Below, one piece after another: positions 29,668 through 35,992 of a DNA stretch of 35,992 bases (the first letter of the stretch is position 1; every line of letters starts with the position of its first letter). The DNA lies in contig CAUCBQ010000006.1 of the NCBI GenBank assembly GCA_958441075.1, positions 1 to 35,992 of the forward strand, given 5' to 3'. Below the pieces are notes generated by a model that was given only the letters and a program-made list of their open reading frames with translations, did not search any database and had not been told where the DNA came from. This DNA is from an uncultured Clostridiaceae bacterium (GTDB lineage: Bacteria > Bacillota > Clostridia > Lachnospirales > Lachnospiraceae). The position numbers and the translations under genes were made by a program.

Positions 29668-31650
29668 ATGATGACAGAAAAAATCAATCTTACCAGGATC
29701 AAGGCCCCGTTAATTTTTAAGGCGGCAGAAAATGTAAGCTGGAGCAATCCTGAGCTTTACATAAAGGATGGTGTAAAAATCCTTGTAATGAACCGTCATT
29801 TGAGAGACGGAGAGAAAACAGAAACGGTTCAGGTGACAAGCAGCAGCCGTGATTTGACATACTGGACCCTTCCGGAGGTATTTGAGAGGACATTGCCTGA
29901 GGGAGAAAAGGGGAAGCCCGCGGAGCCTTCTGAGAGCTGGAACAACTTTTCCTGGGCAGAGGGGGGAATAAAAGCAGTAAGCGCTGTCTGGGACCCGGCC
30001 CTGGAAATGTACCTGGCTGTTTATGAGGGGCAGGCAGATGACTCAGGCATGTCAGGAAGTATTGGCCTTGCAGTAAGTAAAGACCTGATCCACTGGCAAA
30101 GCTTTTTAAGAGATCAGCCCACCTATCCGGGCCATGGGGTAGTCTATGAGGGAGATTATTATCCGGCAATTCCTTTTGGAGAATATATTTATCCCATGGA
30201 GCTTCCGACGGGAGAGAAGGTATTTGATGTGCGCGATTACGGGGCGGTACCTGATGGAGAAACGCTTTCAACCGAGGCAGTTCAGGCGGCAGTAGACGCA
30301 GCAGCAGCCTGCGGGGGAACGGTGCTGATTGCAGGCGGTTATTATTGCGTAGGAACTGTTTATGTGGCTTCCGGAGTTACCCTCTGGATTCAGAATGACA
30401 GTGCGCTGTGTGCGTCCAGAGATTTAAAGCAGTATAAGGATGCATTGATTGCCTGTGTAAATGCCGAAAATATAAAAATCACAGGAGGGGGAAGGATCAT
30501 AGGAAGGGGAGAATATTTTGTCTATCTGCCCAAGAACCCGCCATTGACTGTTCCCATGGAAACGACGAAGCTTCCGCCCTTTTTATATGATCCCATGGGA
30601 TATCCGGTGGATTCAATCCGGTACACGTACCGCAGCCGTATCCGCTATGCAGAGGACCGTTATGCAGAAGGGCTTTTGCCCATTCCAAGACCTATGTATA
30701 CGGTATGGGTGAGAGGATGCAAAAATGCAGAGATCGAAAACATTGTAATCGAGGATGCTCTGGACTGGACCCTTTGTATTGACTGCAGCCATCAGGTTAC
30801 AGTTCACGATCTGGTAATTAATGGAAACCGTCATGTGGCAAATACAGACGGAATTGACATTATGGGAAGCAGCCAGGTAGAAATCGACCATTGCTTCGTG
30901 TCCTGTGCAGATGACGGTATTTGTGTAAAAGCACCGATGAAGCAGGGACATGACGGAATTACCATTGAAGATGCAGATGCAGAAATGGGAGCAACTGAGC
31001 AGATTCATATTCAAAACTGTACGGTAGTTTCCGTAATGAACGCATTTAAAATCGGAACGGAAACATACTTTGATATTAAGGATATTACGGTAGAAAACTG
31101 CCGCTTTATGCTGCCTGACATTTATCCCGGAACCGTTTCCGGTATCTCCATTGAATCGGCAGACGGAAGCAGGATTCAAAATGTCCGCATCAGCAATATA
31201 GAGATGGACCGGGTATGCTGTCCCGTATTTGTCTGCCTGAATATGAGAAACAAATACGGCTTTTTAAATGAAACAGACAGACAGGAAAAGGCCTTTGGAG
31301 GAGTCATAGAACATGTGGTTATTGAACATGTAAGAGCTTATCATGCGGAGGTGCCCAGTATTATCACAGGCTTTCAGACAGATGAAAACGGAGTTCATAT
31401 GGAACGCCGGGTAAAGGATATAAAGATCCGCGATTTCAGGGCGGTTTACAGAGATAATAAGGAAATTCTGGATATCAGAAAACCGGTTTATGAAAATGTC
31501 CGTGATTATCCGGAGAATAATGCGTTTGGTGATGTGCCGGCATACGGTTTTTATATCCGCCATGCAGATGATGTTATTCTGGAAGATTGGGAAGTTATCC
31601 CAAGAACCATGAACACCAGAGAAGCACTTGTACGGGAATATACAGATTAA
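29668..31650 (+). CDS. GH28-like parallel beta-helix protein with propeller-like N terminus
   Basis: 660 residues, no signal peptide. Residues 1-175 resemble part of a five-bladed propeller glycosidase domain (VWDPALEMYLAVYEG, IGLAVSKDLIHWQSF). From residue 186 (FDVRDYGAVPDGETLSTEAVQAAV) comes a pectin-lyase/GH28 beta-helix: GGTVLIAGGYYCVGTVYVASGVTLWI, ITGGGRIIGRG, NTDGID (Asp394, Asp397) and CADDGICVK (Asp415-Asp416). Of the classical polygalacturonase signature, NTD and DD are present, but the GHG and RIK motifs are not; the equivalent place reads SVMNAFKIGTET. So it is GH28-related but divergent, and activity on galacturonan or rhamnogalacturonan pieces is likely but not proven. GGGAGG lies 6 nt before the ATG. 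Same operon as the importer. Confidence 0.8.
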   Translation: MMTEKINLTRIKAPLIFKAAENVSWSNPELYIKDGVKILVMNRHLRDGEKTETVQVTSSSRDLTYWTLPEVFERTLPEGEKGKPAEPSESWNNFSWAEGGIKAVSAVWDPALEMYLAVYEGQADDSGMSGSIGLAVSKDLIHWQSFLRDQPTYPGHGVVYEGDYYPAIPFGEYIYPMELPTGEKVFDVRDYGAVPDGETLSTEAVQAAVDAAAACGGTVLIAGGYYCVGTVYVASGVTLWIQNDSALCASRDLKQYKDALIACVNAENIKITGGGRIIGRGEYFVYLPKNPPLTVPMETTKLPPFLYDPMGYPVDSIRYTYRSRIRYAEDRYAEGLLPIPRPMYTVWVRGCKNAEIENIVIEDALDWTLCIDCSHQVTVHDLVINGNRHVANTDGIDIMGSSQVEIDHCFVSCADDGICVKAPMKQGHDGITIEDADAEMGATEQIHIQNCTVVSVMNAFKIGTETYFDIKDITVENCRFMLPDIYPGTVSGISIESADGSRIQNVRISNIEMDRVCCPVFVCLNMRNKYGFLNETDRQEKAFGGVIEHVVIEHVRAYHAEVPSIITGFQTDENGVHMERRVKDIKIRDFRAVYRDNKEILDIRKPVYENVRDYPENNAFGDVPAYGFYIRHADDVILEDWEVIPRTMNTREALVREYTD

Positions 31651-31666
31651 GAGAGGTAGTGTGAAT

Positions 31667-33424
31667 ATGAGCGCCGTTTATGAAGAAATTAAAAATGAGT
31701 ATGAGCATTGGAAGGAAAAAGTAACAGAGGATCAGGACCTGACAGCAGAACTCAGGGAAATGGAGGGGAATGCGGATCGAATCACAGACGCATTTTATAA
31801 GAATCTGGCCTTTGGAACAGGAGGCCTTAGAGGCGTCATCGGGGCCGGAACCAACCGGATGAATATTTACACGGTAGGAAAAGCTTCCCAGGGTCTGGCA
31901 GATTATATTAACCACAATTTCCCCCAGGAGGAACGCAAAATTGCAGTCAGCTATGACAGCCGTATTAAAAGCAGCCTGTTTGCAAAAAGGGCTGCAGAGG
32001 TTTTTGCCGCCAATGGAATTAGGGTATTTATATATACGGAGCTGATGCCCACACCTATGCTGTCCTGGGCAGTACGCCATTTAAACTGTGCCGGAGGCGT
32101 AATGGTAACTGCAAGCCATAACCCTTCCAAATACAACGGCTATAAGGTTTACGGTCCGGACGGATGTCAGATTACCACAGAGGCGGCTGCAGAAATTTTG
32201 GGATGGATTGAAAAAACAGACGCCTTTGAGGATGTAAAAACAGAGGTATTTGAAACAGCCCTTGAAAAAGGAGTTATTTCCTATATTGACGAAGACACGA
32301 TTACCTCTTTTATTGAAGCGGTAAAGGGACAGTCCATGCTGACGAAATCAGAAGAAGTGGATAAAAATATTTCCATTGTGTATTCTCCTTTAAACGGAAC
32401 TGGATTAAAGCCTGTATTAAGAACGCTCAGAGAAAGCGGATTTACTAATATTACGGTTGTAAAGGAACAGGAGCAGCCGGACGGACATTTTCCGACCTGT
32501 CCCTACCCAAATCCGGAGATAAGGGAAGCAATGGCTCTTGGAATGGAGTATGCGAAGAGATGCAGGGCAGATCTGCTTCTGGCTACTGATCCGGACTGCG
32601 ACCGGGTGGGAATTGCCGTGCCGGACCGTGATGGCGAATATGTGCTTTTATCCGGAAATGAGACAGGACTTCTTCTGTTAAATTATATTTGCAGCATGAG
32701 ACAGGCTGCGGGAACGATGCCTGCCCATCCGGTTTTTGTAAAAACGATAGTTACAATGGATATGGCAGCCAGAATTGCGGCAGATTACGGAGTGAAGACT
32801 GTAGATGTACTGACCGGTTTTAAATTTATCGGCGACCAGATTGCCTGTCTGGAAGCAGAGGGAAGAGAGCAGGATTACATTCTGGGATTTGAAGAGAGCT
32901 ACGGCTATCTGAGCGGAAGCTATGTCCGGGATAAGGACGCCGTAGACGGTGCTTTTCTGATCTGTGAAATGGCTGCATACTATCGTGCCAAAGGAAAAGG
33001 CTTGTTAGAGGTGCTGGAAGGCCTGTATCGGAAGTATGGTTTCTGCCTTAATACGCTTCATTCTTATGAGTTTGAGGGAATGGAGGGATTTGAAAAGATG
33101 CAGGGGATTATGAAGCATCTTCGTACAATGGCTTCCGGAATCAATCAGGGTGAAGAAGTCTGCATCGGCGGACGGAAGGTGGAAGCTGTGGAGGATTATC
33201 TGTCTGGTGTGATAAGCAGGGCAGACGGAAATTCAGAATCGATCACAGGGCTTCCTTCATCGGATGTGCTGAAGTTCCGGCTGAGTGGAAATGCCTCCGC
33301 GGTTGTAAGGCCATCGGGAACAGAGCCAAAGTTAAAGCTGTATATTTCCGTAAGTGCGGAAGATAAAATTAAGGCTCAGGCAGAGGAAGATAAAATTACA
33401 GTTCAGATGGAAGGATGGTTCTGA
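31667..33424 (+). CDS. Phosphoglucomutase/phosphomannomutase
   Basis: 585 residues, alpha-D-phosphohexomutase superfamily. It interconverts hexose 1- and 6-phosphates through a phosphoserine. Seen: FGTGGLRGVIGAGTNRMN, the catalytic Ser150 in TASHNPSKYNGYKVYG, metal-binding DPDCDRVG, sugar-binding GFEESYGYLSG, and the C-terminal phosphate loop RPSGTEPKLKLY. ATG 31667 with GAGAGG about 10 nt upstream is chosen; an in-frame TTG at 31628 lies inside the previous gene. Placement between a beta-helix enzyme and beta-galactosidase suggests that it channels glucose- or mannose-1-phosphate from this pathway to glycolysis. Glucose and mannose specificity cannot be separated by eye. Confidence 0.93.
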   Translation: MSAVYEEIKNEYEHWKEKVTEDQDLTAELREMEGNADRITDAFYKNLAFGTGGLRGVIGAGTNRMNIYTVGKASQGLADYINHNFPQEERKIAVSYDSRIKSSLFAKRAAEVFAANGIRVFIYTELMPTPMLSWAVRHLNCAGGVMVTASHNPSKYNGYKVYGPDGCQITTEAAAEILGWIEKTDAFEDVKTEVFETALEKGVISYIDEDTITSFIEAVKGQSMLTKSEEVDKNISIVYSPLNGTGLKPVLRTLRESGFTNITVVKEQEQPDGHFPTCPYPNPEIREAMALGMEYAKRCRADLLLATDPDCDRVGIAVPDRDGEYVLLSGNETGLLLLNYICSMRQAAGTMPAHPVFVKTIVTMDMAARIAADYGVKTVDVLTGFKFIGDQIACLEAEGREQDYILGFEESYGYLSGSYVRDKDAVDGAFLICEMAAYYRAKGKGLLEVLEGLYRKYGFCLNTLHSYEFEGMEGFEKMQGIMKHLRTMASGINQGEEVCIGGRKVEAVEDYLSGVISRADGNSESITGLPSSDVLKFRLSGNASAVVRPSGTEPKLKLYISVSAEDKIKAQAEEDKITVQMEGWF

Positions 33425-33425
33425 T

Positions 33426-35992
33426 ATGCTGGTACATCCTTATTTTGAAGATCTTAAGGTTCTTCATGTAGGAACGGAACCCAACCGTTCCTATTATATT
33501 CCGAGCTCCGAGCCGGGATTCCCCGGCTTGAAGCGGGAACAGTCTGAGCGGTTTGAGAGTTTAAACGGAACATGGAAGTTCCATTATTTTCCATCTGTTT
33601 ATGAACTGGAACAGAGGTTTTTTGAACCGGAAGCGGAACTGGAAGGCTTTGGGGACGTGACGGTTCCGGGAATGTGGCAGATATACGGAGTGGATCAGAA
33701 TCAGTATTTAAATCTCAGGTATCCATTTCCTCTTGATCCTCCTTATGTGCCCAGAGAGAATCCATGCGGAGCTTATGTCAGGCATTTTACATATCAAAGA
33801 CTGCCTCAGGCACCGAAGGCGTATCTGAATTTTGAAGGTGTAGACTCCTGTTTTTATCTGTGGATCAACGGACAGTTTGCCGGATATTCCCAGGTGTCCC
33901 ATTCTACCAGTGAGTTTGATGTGACAGAGCTGTTGAAGGAGGGAGAAAATACCCTGGCTGTTCTGGTTTTAAAATGGTGCGACGGCAGCTATCTGGAGGA
34001 TCAGGATAAATTTCGCATGAGCGGAATTTTCAGAGATGTGTATTTACTGAAACGCCCTCTGGAGGGAATCAGGGACTACTGTATAAAGGCAGTGCCTGTA
34101 TCCGGAGGAAAGGCGGATATTTCTTTGGATCTGGAGTTTTATGGTAATTTAAAGGAAGCCGGGTATCGCCTGGAGGATCAGGAGGGGAATTGCGTGCTTG
34201 AGGGCCGGTGCAGCGGCCATATGCAGGCACAGATACCGGATGCACAGCTGTGGAATGCAGAACAGCCGTATTTGTACACACTGATACTGACTGCTTCCGG
34301 AGAGTTTATTACAGATCGTGTGGGAATCCGACGGATTAATGTGACAGATGGAGTTTTATATATTAATGGGACACCGGTTAAATTTCATGGTGTGAACCGG
34401 CATGACAGCGATCCCGAAACCGGCTTTGTGATTTCCGAAAAACAGATCCGAAGAGACCTGCAGCTGATGAAGGAACACAACGTAAATGCCATTCGGACCA
34501 GCCACTATCCTAACAGCCCCCAGTATTACCATCTCTATGATGAATATGGATTTTATGTAATTGATGAGGCAGATAATGAAAGCCACGGTACAGATAAGCG
34601 TTATAAGAAAACGGATGACTGGGATACGCATGTAAAAAAATGGGGACAGCTGATTGCGGATAATCCGGAGTTTATTCTTCCGACTCTGGACCGGGTGCAG
34701 AGATGTGTGGAGAGAGATAAAAACCGTCCCTGTGTAGTAATCTGGTCTATGGGAAATGAATGTGCATATGGATGTACCTTTGAGGAAGCTCTTAAATGGA
34801 CCGCCGCCCGCGACGATACCCGGCTGCTGCACTATGAAGGAGCCAGATATGTGTCAGATCACAGGAAATATGACCGCAGTCTTCTGGATCTGTACAGCAG
34901 GATGTATCCTGACTTTGAAGAGATCCATACATATTTTAAGCGCCGCCATAAAAACCCCTATCTGATGTGCGAATATGCCCATGCTATGGGAAATGGCCCC
35001 GGTGACCTGGAGGATTATTTCCAGATTATTCACCAATATGACGGAATGTGCGGCGGCTTTGTATGGGAATGGTGCGATCATGCAGTTTTAGAAGCTTCGG
35101 AAGAAGACGGCTCTGTAAAATACCTTTACGGAGGAGACAGCGGCGAATTCCCTCATGACGGAAATTTCTGTGTAGACGGACTGGTTTTTCCTGACAGGAG
35201 ACTCCATACAGGCCTTCTGGAATTTAAACAGGTATATCGGCCCGCGAGACTGGTATCCTGCGATCTGCGGTCAGGAAGAATCTGCCTCCATAACTATATG
35301 GACTTTATGGATTTAAAGGAATATCTGAGAATCCAGTGCATATTTATAAAGGATGGCGAGGAAACCGGAGAGACTGAACTTACGCTTTCAGAATCAATAT
35401 GTCCCCACACAGAGGGACTGCTGTCGATTCCTTCCATTCCGGGAGAAATAGATGGGATTCGGCTTATATATCGTCTGAAAGAGGAGAGAGGCTGCCTGAA
35501 GGCCGGAGCAGAGCTTGGAATGGACGAGTTTCTTCCCTTCCGCAGTCCGGAGCTGATTCGCAAACGGGCATTACAGGTTTTTGAAGCGGAGAGAAAAGAG
35601 CCGGAGCAATCCAGACTGACAGTAGAACGTCAGGAGCGCTATATACAGATCTGCGGAAAAGATTTTTCCTATCAATATGACAGCTTTTCAGGCACATTTT
35701 CCAGAATGGAATACAGAGGAAAAGAACTTCTGGTACAGCCAATGGAGTATAATATCTGGAGAGCTCCTGCGGATAATGACAGACGGATTCGTTTAGAATG
35801 GGAACGGGCCGGTTATGACAGAGCGAAGGTAAGGACGTATGAAACGAAAGTGCTGTTGACCGAAACGGGAGCAGAAATAGAGACCGGATTATCAATTGCA
35901 GCAATTCATATTCAGCCATTTTTGCAGATCCGGTCAAAATGGCTGATAGAACCCTCTGGTGCAGTAAAGGCCTCGTTTACTGTGTGCAGAGA
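33426..35992 (+). CDS. GH2 beta-galactosidase, 3' end outside window
   Basis: The frame is open from ATG 33426 to the window end (about 855 codons); the LacZ family is about 1,000-1,030 residues, so roughly the last 150-170 residues are missing. The order is sugar-binding domain (1-200), immunoglobulin-like domain, TIM barrel (about 315-600), and the start of the C-terminal beta domains. Catalytic residues: acid/base Glu445 in VIWSMGNECAYG and nucleophile Glu516 in MCEYAHAMGNGPGDLEDY; FHGVNRHDSDPETG and IRTSHYPNSPQYY are also typical. There is no signal peptide. It removes terminal beta-galactose, for example from galactan or arabinogalactan oligosaccharides. Its start is 1 bp after the mutase stop, so translation is coupled. 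Confidence 0.93.
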   Translation, partial: MLVHPYFEDLKVLHVGTEPNRSYYIPSSEPGFPGLKREQSERFESLNGTWKFHYFPSVYELEQRFFEPEAELEGFGDVTVPGMWQIYGVDQNQYLNLRYPFPLDPPYVPRENPCGAYVRHFTYQRLPQAPKAYLNFEGVDSCFYLWINGQFAGYSQVSHSTSEFDVTELLKEGENTLAVLVLKWCDGSYLEDQDKFRMSGIFRDVYLLKRPLEGIRDYCIKAVPVSGGKADISLDLEFYGNLKEAGYRLEDQEGNCVLEGRCSGHMQAQIPDAQLWNAEQPYLYTLILTASGEFITDRVGIRRINVTDGVLYINGTPVKFHGVNRHDSDPETGFVISEKQIRRDLQLMKEHNVNAIRTSHYPNSPQYYHLYDEYGFYVIDEADNESHGTDKRYKKTDDWDTHVKKWGQLIADNPEFILPTLDRVQRCVERDKNRPCVVIWSMGNECAYGCTFEEALKWTAARDDTRLLHYEGARYVSDHRKYDRSLLDLYSRMYPDFEEIHTYFKRRHKNPYLMCEYAHAMGNGPGDLEDYFQIIHQYDGMCGGFVWEWCDHAVLEASEEDGSVKYLYGGDSGEFPHDGNFCVDGLVFPDRRLHTGLLEFKQVYRPARLVSCDLRSGRICLHNYMDFMDLKEYLRIQCIFIKDGEETGETELTLSESICPHTEGLLSIPSIPGEIDGIRLIYRLKEERGCLKAGAELGMDEFLPFRSPELIRKRALQVFEAERKEPEQSRLTVERQERYIQICGKDFSYQYDSFSGTFSRMEYRGKELLVQPMEYNIWRAPADNDRRIRLEWERAGYDRAKVRTYETKVLLTETGAEIETGLSIAAIHIQPFLQIRSKWLIEPSGAVKASFTVCR

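Noticed and set aside
1..35992. CRISPR arrays, prophage, integrase attachment sites, rRNA genes
   Set aside because: No regularly spaced repeats, phage structural genes, integrases or rRNA-like stretches were seen on either strand.

Overview
The window looks like a chromosomal segment of an anaerobic gut Firmicute, most probably Lachnospiraceae (Clostridium cluster XIVa type). The signs are Gram-positive ribosome binding sites, an S-box (SAM-I) riboswitch in front of metK, a Rex-type operator in front of a bifunctional adhE, a YesM/YesN-type two-component system, and large sugar-utilisation clusters with LacI-independent AraC-type control. Species cannot be fixed from sequence alone.

Layout. 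1-9000 is housekeeping: the 3' part of an unrecognised propeller-like protein, murA, riboswitch plus metK, a small flavin-binding PNPOx-family protein, and adhE. 9170-9976 is a lone Rpn/PD-(D/E)XK nuclease-like gene whose Shine-Dalgarno appears locked in a hairpin. 10074-15310 is the most unusual part. Two overlapping WYL-type regulators on the minus strand are divergent from rtcB (RNA ligase). rtcB is followed by a 489-bp non-coding stretch and then a slipin/SPFH gene. The non-coding stretch contains an essentially perfect circularly permuted tRNA fold: anticodon-stem 3' strand, variable loop, T arm, acceptor stem closed by a 5-nt loop, D arm, anticodon-stem 5' strand. The RNA therefore looks like a tRNA with a sealed acceptor end whose free ends are at the anticodon position. 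That geometry resembles bacterial Y RNAs (YrlA), which are linked to rtcB and the Ro60 orthologue Rsr elsewhere, but no Rsr gene is visible here. I read this as an RNA-repair or tRNA-damage response module: ligase, tRNA-mimic RNA, membrane-scaffold-like SPFH protein and candidate sensor-regulators.

15326-35992 is a plant or host glycan utilisation locus organised around a central two-component system. On the minus strand lie the response regulator, the histidine kinase, a 17-bp hairpin, a small NifU-like protein, a GH38 alpha-mannosidase and a GH51 arabinofuranosidase. Divergently, on the plus strand, lie an ABC sugar importer (binding lipoprotein and two permeases, ATPase not in the window), an 812-residue protein of unknown family, a divergent GH28-like parallel beta-helix protein fused to a propeller-like N terminus, a phosphoglucomutase/phosphomannomutase and a GH2 beta-galactosidase that runs off the window. 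The importer probably takes up oligosaccharides, the cytoplasmic hydrolases trim arabinose, mannose, galactose and uronate-containing linkages, and the mutase feeds hexose phosphates into glycolysis.

Gene starts were chosen by Shine-Dalgarno position. Everything is based on reading the sequence by eye; no database search or folding program was run.
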